Below, one piece after another: positions 29,870 to 39,477 of a DNA stretch of 64,000 nucleotides (positions within the stretch are counted from its first letter, which is position 1; each line of letters starts with the position of its first letter). The notes under the pieces are model-generated. The model saw only the letters and a program-made list of their open reading frames with translations, made no database searches and had not been told where the DNA came from. This DNA is from Campylobacter sp. 2014D-0216 (GTDB taxonomy: Bacteria; Campylobacterota; Campylobacteria; Campylobacterales; Campylobacteraceae), in the NCBI RefSeq assembly GCF_014931215.1, contig NZ_CP063089.1, forward strand, positions 1,488,001-1,552,000, in the 5' to 3' direction. The translations under genes and the position numbers were made by a program.

Positions 29870-30442
29870 TTAATTATTTTCAAAAATTTGCACAATCGCT
29901 TCAGGTAAAAGCTCATGTTCTAGTGCGTGAATTTTAGCTTCAAAGTCTTCAAAATTTAACTTTCCTTTTTCAAAGGCCTTTTGCGCGATGATTTTTCCAC
30001 CATCTAATTCTTCATTGACCCAGTGTACACTAATGCCTGCAACTTTCATATCGCTTTCATAGCTTTCTTGAATAGCATGAGCACCTTTAAACAATGGAAG
30101 CAAAGATGGATGAAGATTGATAGCCTTTACTTCTTGCGTAAAAACAGGGCTTAAAATTCGCATAAACCCTGCCAATACAGTTAAATCTGCTTGACTTTCT
30201 TTTATAGTCTTTACTAACTCTGCATCAAATTCTTCTCTTGAAGTAAATTTTTCATGCTCTATGATTTTTGTGTTAAGACCGTATTTTAAAGCTCTTTGTA
30301 TGCCATAAGCTTCTTTTTTATTGCACACACATAAAACCACTTCAAAGGTATTTTCTCCAAAAGTTTTTTGGTGTAATTTCTCTAAAATATTTTCTAGATT
30401 GCTTCCATTGCCACTAAATAAAACTGCCAATTTTATAAGCAT
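29870..30442 (-). CDS. purN: Phosphoribosylglycinamide formyltransferase
   Basis: This cytoplasmic enzyme transfers a formyl group from 10-formyl-THF to GAR in purine synthesis. The 190-residue length is typical. Visible motifs are the N-terminal VLFSGNGSNLENIL, the INLHPSLLPLFKGAHA catalytic segment with its His, and SVHWVNEELDGGKIIAQ with the conserved Asp. The start overlaps the 3' end of the upstream nnr gene, so it is co-translated with it. Confidence 0.96.
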   Translation of the reverse strand: MLIKLAVLFSGNGSNLENILEKLHQKTFGENTFEVVLCVCNKKEAYGIQRALKYGLNTKIIEHEKFTSREEFDAELVKTIKESQADLTVLAGFMRILSPVFTQEVKAINLHPSLLPLFKGAHAIQESYESDMKVAGISVHWVNEELDGGKIIAQKAFEKGKLNFEDFEAKIHALEHELLPEAIVQIFENN

Positions 30443-31779
30443 TTTAACCCCTTTATTAATTTTAAAGCATCAAAGCTGTTTTTGTTTTTCTTGTAATCTT
30501 TAGCCACTAATGCATGTGCTAATACCGCATTTTTCGCAGCCTCTAAAGCACTAAATTTAGCTCCAAGCAAAGCAGCGATCATGCCACTCAACACATCTCC
30601 GCTTCCAGCTTTTGCCAAAGCCTCATTGCCACAATTTACCACAAAAAGCTTATCTTTTTGGGCAATGATAGGATTTGCTCCTTTTAAAACTAAAACACAT
30701 TCAAATTGTTTACTAAATTCTTTAACATAAAAAAATCGCTTCTTTTGAATTTCTTCAACTTGGATATTTTTATTCATATATAACTTCAAAAGCATAGAAA
30801 ATTCTTTAGGATGAGGCGTTAAAACCACATCTTTTCTATTTAAATACAAAGTTAAATCAGCATTTTGAAAACAATTTGCGTCTAATACCAAAGGAACACT
30901 TTGCAATCTTTCATCTTTTAAAATACTTAGATCATTCAAACCCATGCCTATAGCAGCTGCATTTATTTTACTTTCAATAGTATCTTTTAACATCAATAAA
31001 GGTGAAAAACTCTCTTTTGCTACTAAAGAAACCAAACCCGAGCCAAACTCTAAAGCCCCAAGTCCAGCTAAAGTACCCGCACTTTTATTGGCAAAAATAT
31101 ATACATGACCTAAATCACCTTTGTTAAAACTACACTTTTTTTGAATAAGCTTTAAGTCTTTTCTCTCTAGTAAAAAACCCGATGTACTTTGTGCTTGAAT
31201 TTTTAATCCCAAATGTGCGATTTTGATTTTTCCTACAAACTCTTTTGCAAAATCTTCCAAAAGCTTTTCTTTGACTACCCCCATACAAAGTGTATAATCT
31301 GCTTTAAAACACACATCTTGTCCAAGCCCACTAGGAATATCACAAGCAATTTTTATTGCTTTACTTTGAGAGATTTTTTGAATAATTCCTTGTAACTTTT
31401 CATCTAAAGCTTTATTTAAACCGCTACCAAAAACACAATCAACAATAATGTCAAAATCTTCAAAACAAGGTTCTTCTTGTAAAAATTCAAAACCGATGTT
31501 TTGCAAAATTTGTTCTTGTTTGAGAAACATTGTGCTTTTTTTATACGCCAAAACATAAGCAGATGCTTTTTTAAGGTGTCGAATGGCTACAAGTCCATCG
31601 GCTCCATTGCCGCCTGTGCCAAGTAAAAATAAAATTTTAGCATTGTGTATTTTTTTGCTTTTTTTCTTGATAAAATTTGCAAGTTCAACGCCTGCATTTT
31701 CCATCATCAAAAATTCATCTAATCCTTTTTCAATCAGCTGTTTTTCATAAGAAATATTATCTTTACATATGGCTTTCAT
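30433..31779 (-). CDS. nnr: Bifunctional NAD(P)H-hydrate epimerase/dehydratase
   Basis: This enzyme repairs hydrated NADH and NADPH. The 448-residue product joins an N-terminal epimerase domain (YjeF_N, LLGTGGNGADGLVAIRHL) to a C-terminal ADP-dependent dehydratase domain of the ribokinase type (GALEFGSGLVSLV, LTPHPKEFSML, and KAGSGDVLSGMIAALLG near residue 395). The fusion order is as in E. coli Nnr. It overlaps rmuC upstream and purN downstream by 17 and 10 bases. Confidence 0.93.
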   Translation of the reverse strand: MKAICKDNISYEKQLIEKGLDEFLMMENAGVELANFIKKKSKKIHNAKILFLLGTGGNGADGLVAIRHLKKASAYVLAYKKSTMFLKQEQILQNIGFEFLQEEPCFEDFDIIVDCVFGSGLNKALDEKLQGIIQKISQSKAIKIACDIPSGLGQDVCFKADYTLCMGVVKEKLLEDFAKEFVGKIKIAHLGLKIQAQSTSGFLLERKDLKLIQKKCSFNKGDLGHVYIFANKSAGTLAGLGALEFGSGLVSLVAKESFSPLLMLKDTIESKINAAAIGMGLNDLSILKDERLQSVPLVLDANCFQNADLTLYLNRKDVVLTPHPKEFSMLLKLYMNKNIQVEEIQKKRFFYVKEFSKQFECVLVLKGANPIIAQKDKLFVVNCGNEALAKAGSGDVLSGMIAALLGAKFSALEAAKNAVLAHALVAKDYKKNKNSFDALKLIKGLKCL

Positions 31780-33103
31780 TACCAGCCTCGCAAGCTATAA
31801 GTTTTTGAGTTTTAGCACCTAATTCTTTAAGCTTTATCACTCTTGAAGCAATATTGCCACTTCCGTGAGTAAGTTTTGTTTGCATATTATCTACATTGGA
31901 ATTTAATCTTTTAATATTATCTTTGATTTTTTCAAAATCTTCCAAAACACCAGCAAATTTATCGTGAAATTTTCCAAGCTCTTCAAAGGCCTTTAAGATA
32001 TTCTCATTACTTTGGGTGTTTTTCCATGAAATATTTATCGTATTTAGTGCCATAAAAAGAGTATTTGGTGTAGTTAAATATACCTTTTTTTTATAAGCAT
32101 ATTGATAAATTTCAAGATCTACACTTAAAATCAAATCTAGAATGTTTTGATAAGGTATAAAAAGCAAAACAAACTCATAAGTATGCTTATCATACTGCAT
32201 ATAAGGTTTCTTGGCTAATTCATCGATCCTAGCTTTTAGATTATATGCTAAATCAAGGCAAGTATTTTTACTAATCTCCTCAAAACCAAAATCACTCGGT
32301 AGTGAAAATTTTGCATCTATAATAATGCTTTTTTGTTTATCTAAAAACACCACCGCATCAGGAATGTAGGTTTTACCCTCTTCTTGAAATCTCTCCTGTA
32401 GTTTATACTGCACACCTTCTACTAAACCACTATTTTCTAAAACAGACTTAAGTTGTAACTCTGCAAAATTACCACGAATTTTTTTATCGCCTTTTAAAAC
32501 TTTGGCTAATTTATCCGCATTTTCACCCATATTTTGACTAAATTTGAACATATGTTCAATTTGTGTTTTAATACTTGTTTCATTTTGGGCAAGTTTTTCA
32601 CTGTATTCTTTAACACTTTTTTTAACCGGTAAAAAGATTTCTTCTAGGATTTTTTTCGCATCTTCATTCAGCATAAGCTTGTTTTGATTTAATATATTAG
32701 TATTTTGTTTTTGTAAATTTTGCTCTAATTCTTGCTTCAACTCTATCAAATTTTGTTTATATTTTTCTTCTAACTTTAGCAAAGTTTGAGTGTATTCATC
32801 TCTTAATTCTGCACGTTCTTTTAAGTGCATATTTAAAAGTTCTTGTTGGGTGTGTTCTTTTTGCGCTAATTTTGCCTCTAAAGCTTCGCTTTTTGATAAA
32901 TAGTTTATTTTTTCTTCTAATAAAGTTGAATTTTTCTCCATAAGTGATTTTTTTTCTGATTCCAAAATAGAAATTTGATCTTGTAATGTTAAATTAGTTT
33001 GGTTTAAAAATTCTAACTTTGCTTTTTCTTTTTGACTTTTAAACACATACCATACAAAAGACAAAACTACAACCGCCAAAAGTGCTATTAAAATGTTTTC
33101 CAT
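31763..33103 (-). CDS. rmuC: DNA recombination protein RmuC
   Basis: This 446-residue protein has an N-terminal membrane segment (ILIALLAVVVLSFVWYVF), a long coiled coil to about residue 160, and the RmuC nuclease-like core with YIPDAVVFL and IIIDAKFSLPSD (PD...DAK motif). RmuC proteins limit DNA rearrangements and have been linked to antiphage activity in some systems. AAAGGG precedes the ATG. It follows the NYN-domain gene by two bases and overlaps nnr, so it belongs to the same long minus-strand operon. Confidence 0.93.
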   Translation of the reverse strand: MENILIALLAVVVLSFVWYVFKSQKEKAKLEFLNQTNLTLQDQISILESEKKSLMEKNSTLLEEKINYLSKSEALEAKLAQKEHTQQELLNMHLKERAELRDEYTQTLLKLEEKYKQNLIELKQELEQNLQKQNTNILNQNKLMLNEDAKKILEEIFLPVKKSVKEYSEKLAQNETSIKTQIEHMFKFSQNMGENADKLAKVLKGDKKIRGNFAELQLKSVLENSGLVEGVQYKLQERFQEEGKTYIPDAVVFLDKQKSIIIDAKFSLPSDFGFEEISKNTCLDLAYNLKARIDELAKKPYMQYDKHTYEFVLLFIPYQNILDLILSVDLEIYQYAYKKKVYLTTPNTLFMALNTINISWKNTQSNENILKAFEELGKFHDKFAGVLEDFEKIKDNIKRLNSNVDNMQTKLTHGSGNIASRVIKLKELGAKTQKLIACEAGNESHM

Positions 33104-33105
33104 TT

Positions 33106-33795
33106 TTACCCTTTTGTTTTTTCAATCAGAAAATAAATGTTTTTTTCATTACCTTCTTTAAATTGCTTCATTTGTGGTAAGAATTCTTTTACTAAGGCTC
33201 TAAAATTTTTAAAACCAAAATTTTGCGGGATAAAATTCGCATGTTTTCTGCTCATATTGGTGCGAATTTGAGCATATTCTGCACGACCCTTTTCTTCTAT
33301 CAAAGCTTCTGTGATATTGATCAAATCTTTAATATATTCTTTGGTGCTTAATACTTTTTCTTTAGATTCATCTTGATCTAAATAAAAAAATTCACTAAAG
33401 GAATTAACATAAGATTTTACAGCTTGTTTTAATCCCATACCTATAACTTGCTTTTTGCTTTCTTTAAGTCTTTGAATTAAACTAGTATAATCACTATCGC
33501 TAGAAACAATTACAAAAATATCAATATCTTTTTCATAAAAAATACTCATAATTTCAGTGATTAAATACATATCACTTGAGTTTTTATTAGCAGTAAAATT
33601 AAACTGCTGCATAGCTATAATAGAATACTGACCAATTTGCTCTTTCCAATTTTGTATATTTTTTTGCGTCCAATCTCCATAAATGCGCTTGATGATAATT
33701 TCTCCATAATCAGAAGCAATATCAAAAATCGATTTTGCGTATTTTGATGGAATATTTTCTGCATCGATAAATATCGCTATGCTTTTATTTTCCAT
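33106..33795 (-). CDS. NYN/LabA-like domain protein, predicted ribonuclease
   Basis: This protein of about 229 residues has a PIN-like NYN domain: SIAIFIDAENIPSKYAKSI with the acidic metal ligands at the N-terminus and VIVSSDSDYTSLIQRLKES, typical of LabA/Limkain-type proteins. The C-terminal 70 residues resemble an OST-HTH/LOTUS RNA-binding domain (NMSRKHANFIPQNFGFKNFRALV). I chose the ATG at 33795, five bases after AGGAG; the GTG at 33801 would sit on the ribosome binding site. Target RNA is unknown. Confidence 0.87.
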   Translation of the reverse strand: MENKSIAIFIDAENIPSKYAKSIFDIASDYGEIIIKRIYGDWTQKNIQNWKEQIGQYSIIAMQQFNFTANKNSSDMYLITEIMSIFYEKDIDIFVIVSSDSDYTSLIQRLKESKKQVIGMGLKQAVKSYVNSFSEFFYLDQDESKEKVLSTKEYIKDLINITEALIEEKGRAEYAQIRTNMSRKHANFIPQNFGFKNFRALVKEFLPQMKQFKEGNEKNIYFLIEKTKG

Positions 33796-33803
33796 TTTCA
33801 CTC

Positions 33804-35312
33804 CTATGTAGTTCTCATTCTAAAGCTTAATGCTTTTAACATATGATTTTTTAAAATAAACTCACTTTGCTCTAAATCTGCTATAGTTCTTGCCACTTTT
33901 ATTGTTTTATTTACACCTCTTTGGGAAAGGTTATACGAAGCTATAGCTTTTTTTAAAATTTCATCTGCATTTGCATCTAAAATACAAAACTGCTTCATCT
34001 GTTCTTCGTTTAATTTAGCATTAAATTCTTCTTGCTTTCTTTGCTTTTGAAACAAAAACCCCTTAAACACCATTGCACTCATTTGTTCTGATGTTAGGCT
34101 TGTTTTATCTTCGTGTGAAATTTCATCCATAGCCACATAAAGGTCAATTCTATCTAAAATTGGCGAGGAAATTTTATTTTTATATTTTTTGATTTCTATC
34201 TCTTGACAACGACAGGCAAGACTTTTAGAAAATAAATTCCCACAAGGACAAGGATTTTGCGCACAAGCAAATAAAAATTTAGTCTCATACACTACTTTTG
34301 TGTTAACCCTTGAAATAAGAATTTTAAAATCTTCCAAAGGCTCCCTTAAACTTTCAATAATCTGTTTTGAAAAATGAGGAAATTCATCAAAAAACAAAAC
34401 ACCGCCATTTGCCAAAGCAAGTTCGCCCATTTTAGCACTTTTAGTTCCTCCCCCAAAAATACTAGCTCTAGTACTTGTGTGATGAGGGCTTCTAAAAACC
34501 CTACTTGCACTAAAATCATCCTCTAAAGAATTTAAAGATTTGTATGCATTTTGAGCCAAAATTTCTTTTAGACTTTGCGGCGGCATAATATAAGGAAGTC
34601 TTTTAGCGCACATACTCTTACCACTTCCTGGACTACCCTCGAATAAAACATTATGCATACCCAAAGCAGCTATAATACATGCAAATTTAGCGCTTTCTTG
34701 CCCTTTAACTTCTTTAAAGTCATAAGGAAAAAAAGTGTTTTTGATGTATTTTTGCCCATTGAGTTCTATAGCATTTTCAAACAAAGGATGTTCATTAGAT
34801 ACATGAAAATTTTCGTAATTTTTTGCTTTAAAAAAATCTATCGCTTGAGTTAAATTTTCTAAAGCATAAATTGTTAGATTGGGTATCATTGAAGCTTTTT
34901 GCGCTATACTTTTTGGCACAACCACCTTGGCATTTTGCACTTTCGCGCTCAAAAAAAGCAAAATAGAAAACAAGCTCGCTGTGCTTTTGATACTTCCATC
35001 TAATCCAAGTTCGCCAAAAACAAAAAAATCATCTAGATTTTCTTTTTGAAATAAAATCAAAATCGCAATAGCTAAATCAAAATGAGAGCCATTTTTAGGT
35101 ATATCTGAAGGACTAAGGTTGATGGTGATTTTTTGCGCTGGAAAGCTAAAATTTTGACTTAATAAAGTTGCTTTAACTCTCTCTGTGCTTTCTTTGATGG
35201 TAGAATTTGCAAGACCTACTATGCTAAAACCTGGCAAACCTCTTGTGAAAGTTGATTCTACATCGATTATATCAAGCTCTGTAGAAAAACTCGCACATCT
35301 TAGTTTTTTCAT
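33804..35312 (-). CDS. comM: ComM/YifB-family Mg-chelatase-like AAA+ ATPase
   Basis: This 502-residue protein has the N-terminal ChlI-like domain (GLPGFSIVGLANSTIKESTERV), an AAA+ core with Walker A (FEGSPGSGKSMCAKRLP), Walker B (GGVLFFDEFPHF) and an arginine-rich sensor part (FRSPHHTSTRASIFGGG), and a CxCx cysteine segment (CPCGNLFSKSLACRC). ComM promotes branch migration during natural transformation. Campylobacter are naturally competent, so the role fits. Its ATG overlaps the def stop as ATGA. Confidence 0.94.
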   Translation of the reverse strand: MKKLRCASFSTELDIIDVESTFTRGLPGFSIVGLANSTIKESTERVKATLLSQNFSFPAQKITINLSPSDIPKNGSHFDLAIAILILFQKENLDDFFVFGELGLDGSIKSTASLFSILLFLSAKVQNAKVVVPKSIAQKASMIPNLTIYALENLTQAIDFFKAKNYENFHVSNEHPLFENAIELNGQKYIKNTFFPYDFKEVKGQESAKFACIIAALGMHNVLFEGSPGSGKSMCAKRLPYIMPPQSLKEILAQNAYKSLNSLEDDFSASRVFRSPHHTSTRASIFGGGTKSAKMGELALANGGVLFFDEFPHFSKQIIESLREPLEDFKILISRVNTKVVYETKFLFACAQNPCPCGNLFSKSLACRCQEIEIKKYKNKISSPILDRIDLYVAMDEISHEDKTSLTSEQMSAMVFKGFLFQKQRKQEEFNAKLNEEQMKQFCILDANADEILKKAIASYNLSQRGVNKTIKVARTIADLEQSEFILKNHMLKALSFRMRTT

Positions 35313-35833
35313 TTATTTTTTTTGGATTTTTTTTTAAAATCTTTATCAAATTTTTGGCGTTTTAAAAAAGAAAGTTTTTCTATAAATAAATGCCCATCAA
35401 GATGATCGATCTCGTGCTGAATAGCTACTGCTAAAAATTCATGTGCCTCTAGACTTTGTGCTTTACCAAATCTATCTTGATAATCAAGTCGTATGTTTTT
35501 ATAACGCAAAACATCTTCATAAAAACCTGGTATACTTAAACACCCTTCATTACATGATATCATCTCATCATCTAAAGGAGTAATGATAGGATTGATGATT
35601 TCTAAAAGAGTTTGCTTGTCTTCTTTTTGCTCGCCTTCTTCATCTCCAATATCTACAAGCAAAGCTCTAACCGGCACATCCACCTGAATGGCAGCTAAAC
35701 CAACTCCTTTATTTGCTATCATAGTTTCATACATATCATCTAACAATGTATGTAACTCATTGTCAAATTTTTCTATTTTTTGAGATTGCAAAAACAGTCT
35801 CGGATTAGGATAGGTGATTATTTTTCTGATCAT
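35309..35833 (-). CDS. def: Peptide deformylase
   Basis: This metalloenzyme removes the formyl group from new proteins. The 174-residue length is normal, and all three motifs are visible: GVGLAAIQV, EGCLSIPG with the metal-binding Cys, and QHEIDHLDG with the two His ligands and catalytic Glu. A lysine-rich tail ends the protein. Both ends overlap neighbours by ATGA. Confidence 0.97.
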   Translation of the reverse strand: MIRKIITYPNPRLFLQSQKIEKFDNELHTLLDDMYETMIANKGVGLAAIQVDVPVRALLVDIGDEEGEQKEDKQTLLEIINPIITPLDDEMISCNEGCLSIPGFYEDVLRYKNIRLDYQDRFGKAQSLEAHEFLAVAIQHEIDHLDGHLFIEKLSFLKRQKFDKDFKKKSKKNK

Positions 35834-36870
35834 TTTTCTTTTTCCACTACCACAAAGGGTTCTAAATTTTTACCCGAATTTTTTAAAGCTTGGGTGCATT
35901 TTTCTATCAATTCTTCACTTTTACTGTCTTGATTAACCGCACTAACAGCCACTTCAACATCAACTTCTATTTCTTTATCTGCTAAGAAAAAATTGGAATT
36001 TTCTAAGGATTCTAAAATTTTATTACATATTTCTTGTGCTTTTTCTAAATTAGTGTGTGAGATCATCATAACAAAAACATTATTGCCACAATGAGCAACA
36101 ATATCGCTTGATGATACATTTTTACTAAAAATTCTACAAATGCTTTTCAAAAAAGCGTTTTTTTCTTTTTGTGTATAAGTTTGTTCTAAAATTCCTTCTT
36201 TTACTCTAAAAAATATCAAAGAAGTTCGATAATTATATTTTGCATTACTTTCTATGCTTTTTTCTAAATTTTCTAAAAAATATTTTTTGTTATAAACTCC
36301 AAATTTAGAGTCAAAATCACTTTGTTCTTCAATGTGTTTATAAGTTTGCCTTACCTCATCAAAATTTTCTTTAATATCATCTGAATATCGATCTAAAATA
36401 CTTGAAAATCTCGAAAGATCTGATTCTAAAGCGTGGATTACATTTGAAACAGCTAAATTACCTGTGCTAATAGCAAGTTCTGAATTACGTCTTCTTAGCA
36501 TATCTTTAACTGTTTCAAGATGTCTATAAATCATAGCAATGTATTGTAATAGCGCCGAAGTAGAACTAAAGCTTTTTTTAATCTCTTGCTCTATATTAGC
36601 TCTTTTGATATCATCATCATTTTGCTCAAATTCCATGATCTCATGTACTTTTTTCTTAAAAGCCGAAGGACGCTCTTCGAGCATTTTTTGAAAATAAACT
36701 CCATAGTTAGTAGGTGTTGGAGGCACATTGTCTTTTACAAGTTCAGTTAGTATAGACTTTGCAAATTTTTCAAATTCTCCACCACTAATTTTTTGGATTT
36801 TTGGAGCTTCTTTGGCCGGAGTTGGATCGCTACTTAAATTTAAGTCAGCAAATAAATCATCATCTAACAT
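35830..36870 (-). CDS. Degenerate GGDEF-domain protein
   Basis: This 346-residue soluble protein has a helical N-terminal two thirds and a C-terminal GGDEF-like domain, opening with FDSKFGVYNKKYFLENLEKS. Where a cyclase would have RxGGDEF, it has AHCGNNVFVMM, so the catalytic and GTP-binding residues are lost and diguanylate cyclase activity is not expected. It could bind a nucleotide or act as a scaffold. AAGGA precedes the ATG; it lies between clpP and def and is co-transcribed with them. I do not recall this gene in the C. jejuni def-clpP interval. Confidence 0.85.
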   Translation of the reverse strand: MLDDDLFADLNLSSDPTPAKEAPKIQKISGGEFEKFAKSILTELVKDNVPPTPTNYGVYFQKMLEERPSAFKKKVHEIMEFEQNDDDIKRANIEQEIKKSFSSTSALLQYIAMIYRHLETVKDMLRRRNSELAISTGNLAVSNVIHALESDLSRFSSILDRYSDDIKENFDEVRQTYKHIEEQSDFDSKFGVYNKKYFLENLEKSIESNAKYNYRTSLIFFRVKEGILEQTYTQKEKNAFLKSICRIFSKNVSSSDIVAHCGNNVFVMMISHTNLEKAQEICNKILESLENSNFFLADKEIEVDVEVAVSAVNQDSKSEELIEKCTQALKNSGKNLEPFVVVEKEK

Positions 36871-36885
36871 TGCTATGCTTTTTCC

Positions 36886-37476
36886 TTATTTAAAACTTTT
36901 TTCCAAAACCTTATCAATTAAGCCATATTCTTTAGCTTCAGCTGCACTCATAAAAAAATCTCTGTCGGTATCTTTTTCGATTTTAGAGAGTTTTTGCTTG
37001 GTGTTTTTAGCCAAAATATCATTCAAGATTGATTTTAATCTTAGAATTTCTTTTGCTTGAATTTCAATATCAGTTGCTTGTCCTCTTGCACCGCCTAATG
37101 GTTGGTGAATCATGATTCTTGAATTAGGCAAAGCAAATCTTTTACCCGGTGCACCGCAGCTAAGCAAAAACGCACCCATAGAAGCAGCCTGACCAATACA
37201 AATAGTACTCACATCGGCTTTAATATAATTCATCGTATCATAGATACTAAATCCACTTGTAACTACTCCACCTGGTGAGTTAATGTAAAGATAAATATCT
37301 TTTTGTGGATCTTCTGCTTCTAAAAACAAAAGTTGCGCCACTATAGAAGCAGCAAGATCATCATTGATCTCACCACTTAACATAATGATTCTGTCTTTTA
37401 GAAGTCTTGAATAAATATCATAACTTCTTTCACCTCTGCTTGTTTTTTCAACCACATAAGGGATATATGAACTCAT
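36886..37476 (-). CDS. clpP: ATP-dependent Clp protease proteolytic subunit
   Basis: This 196-residue serine peptidase assembles into the 14-mer chamber of ClpXP and ClpAP. The catalytic Ser is in [11 protein letters not shown] and the His in [29 protein letters not shown] is the substrate-groove block. Its ATG overlaps the tig stop as TAATG, matching the common tig-clpP pairing of folding and proteolysis. Confidence 0.97.
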   Translation of the reverse strand: MSSYIPYVVEKTSRGERSYDIYSRLLKDRIIMLSGEINDDLAASIVAQLLFLEAEDPQKDIYLYINSPGGVVTSGFSIYDTMNYIKADVSTICIGQAASMGAFLLSCGAPGKRFALPNSRIMIHQPLGGARGQATDIEIQAKEILRLKSILNDILAKNTKQKLSKIEKDTDRDFFMSAAEAKEYGLIDKVLEKSFK

Positions 37477-38795
37477 TATTTTTCGCTTTCTTTTTCAGTT
37501 TTCTTTTTATCATTTTTTTTGAAGATATCTGCAAAAAGTTTTTCTTCAATTAAAGACATTTTAATTGCTGGCAATGCACCTTGTTTTTTATAGTTTTCTA
37601 AGTGTTCTTGCGGATTAAAACCATATCTATATGCTTCAAAATAAATCGCTTGGATTAATTCTTGATCACTTACTTGAATATTTCTAAGTTTTGCTAACTC
37701 ATCAATGATAAAAGTCAATTTCACGCTTTTTTGCGCATCTTCTTTAAAGCTATCTCTTTTTTCTTTGTATTTTGCTTCATCTTTAAATTCTTTCAATTCC
37801 TCTTCGCTTAAAGTTCTTAAAGAATTTCTAAACTGCATATCAGTTTCTTGCTCTACGATATTTCTTGGCAAAGTAAAATCAAATTTTTCAACCAAAGCTT
37901 CTGCAAATTGATTTTTTAATTCATCATTAATAAGTTTAAAAATCTTTTCATTTTTTAACTGTTCCTTGATTTTAGCATCAAGTTTTTCAACACTTGGTTC
38001 TTTTTCATCAGGAATTAGATTTTTTAAAAGCTCTTCGTTTAATTCAGGCATTTTAAGTTCTTGAATTTCATGAATTTTTACTTTAAATACCGCATCTTTT
38101 CCTGCTAAATGTGCTGCGCCATACTCTTTTGGAAAAGTCACGTTAATATCTTTTTCTTCACCTGCTTTTAAACCAACCATACCTTCTTCAAATCCTGGTA
38201 TAAATTGTTTTGAACCGATTTCTAAAACATAATTTTGTGCTTTCCCGCCATCAAAAGCTTTACCATCTACAAAACCTTCAAAGTCAAATTTAGCAAAATC
38301 GCCTTCTTTTAATGCTCTTGCCTCTTTGATTGCTTCAGGAGTAGCAAATCTTTTCAACAATTCTTCTTTTTTTGCATCAATTTCTTTTTGAGTTACTTTT
38401 GGTGTATTATAAGTTGGAACTAAAGCTTCATAGCCATCTAGTTTTACTTCCGGTCTAAAAGATAATACCATTTGAGCTTCAATGTCACCATCTTTTCTAT
38501 CAAATTTTTCAAAATATGGTTCGCCTACTAAATCTTTTGCTTCTTTTTTGATCTCTTTTAATGCATTATCTACAGCATTTCTTAAAAGATCTTGCTCCGC
38601 ATCTCTTGTAAGCTCTTTTTCATATCTTTTAAGTATAGCAGCCACAGGAACTTTTCCCGCTCTAAAGCCATCCATTTTCATAGTTTTAGATGCTTTTTTA
38701 GCTAATTTTTCCACTTCTGCTTTAATAGCTCCTTGAGCAATTTTCACAGTAGCATTTGCATTTGCAAAATCAATTAGTTTTGCTGTAACTTCCAT
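37476..38795 (-). CDS. tig: Trigger factor
   Basis: This ribosome-bound chaperone and peptidyl-prolyl isomerase has 439 residues. The ribosome-binding motif ([10 protein letters not shown]) is near residue 45, the FKBP domain ([20 protein letters not shown]) lies in the middle, and a long helical C-terminal arm follows with a K/E-rich end. AAAGGG precedes the ATG. It is the first gene of the large minus-strand run and is divergent from folE, with AT-rich -10-like sequence between them. Confidence 0.97.
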   Translation of the reverse strand: MEVTAKLIDFANANATVKIAQGAIKAEVEKLAKKASKTMKMDGFRAGKVPVAAILKRYEKELTRDAEQDLLRNAVDNALKEIKKEAKDLVGEPYFEKFDRKDGDIEAQMVLSFRPEVKLDGYEALVPTYNTPKVTQKEIDAKKEELLKRFATPEAIKEARALKEGDFAKFDFEGFVDGKAFDGGKAQNYVLEIGSKQFIPGFEEGMVGLKAGEEKDINVTFPKEYGAAHLAGKDAVFKVKIHEIQELKMPELNEELLKNLIPDEKEPSVEKLDAKIKEQLKNEKIFKLINDELKNQFAEALVEKFDFTLPRNIVEQETDMQFRNSLRTLSEEELKEFKDEAKYKEKRDSFKEDAQKSVKLTFIIDELAKLRNIQVSDQELIQAIYFEAYRYGFNPQEHLENYKKQGALPAIKMSLIEEKLFADIFKKNDKKKTEKESEK

Positions 38796-38904
38796 AATAT
38801 TTTCCCTTTTTAAATAAAATTTTTCGATAATATACCAAAATTTTCCTTATCGCTTTATATAAAAATAAAAATATGTTAAAATTTTAATTTTTGATGGAGA
38901 AAAA

Positions 38905-39477
38905 ATGCAAGAAAAATTTGAACAATCAGTAAAAAATATGTTAGAAATTATCGGAGAAAATCCTCAAAGAGAAGGACTTTTAAAAACTCCTACTAGGGTT
39001 TTTAAAGCTTTTGAATTTTTAAGTAGTGGTTATAAACAAGATCCAAAACAAATACTAAATGATGCTTTATTTGAAAGCTCAAACAACGAAATGGTTTTAG
39101 TAAGAGATATTGAATTTTATAGTCTTTGCGAACATCATCTTTTACCGTTTTTTGGGCGTGTACATGTTGCATATATACCAGATAAAAAAGTAGTAGGACT
39201 TAGTAAAATTCCACGTCTTGTAGAAGTTTTTGCAAGACGCTTGCAAATTCAAGAACAACTCACAGAACAAATCGCAGAAGCACTAATGGAGCATGTAGGC
39301 GCCAAAGGTGTTGGGGTGGTTATCGAAGCAAGGCACATGTGTGTGGAAATGCGTGGGGTACAAAAGGCAAATTCAACCACTAGTACTTCAGCCTTAAGAG
39401 GTAGCTTTTTAAAAAGCGAAAAAACCCGAAAAGAATTTTTCACTCTCATCAACTCAGCAAAACAGGTTAGATTTTAA
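38905..39477 (+). CDS. folE: GTP cyclohydrolase I
   Basis: This enzyme makes dihydroneopterin triphosphate, the first step of folate synthesis. The 190-residue protein shows the zinc- and substrate-binding block [20 protein letters not shown] and the C-terminal [20 protein letters not shown] -10-like TAAAAT lies at about 38876 and GGAG just before the ATG. Its stop overlaps the start of fliI (TAATG), tying folate synthesis to a flagellar gene by transcription only, as in C. jejuni. Confidence 0.96.
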   Translation: MQEKFEQSVKNMLEIIGENPQREGLLKTPTRVFKAFEFLSSGYKQDPKQILNDALFESSNNEMVLVRDIEFYSLCEHHLLPFFGRVHVAYIPDKKVVGLSKIPRLVEVFARRLQIQEQLTEQIAEALMEHVGAKGVGVVIEARHMCVEMRGVQKANSTTSTSALRGSFLKSEKTRKEFFTLINSAKQVRF

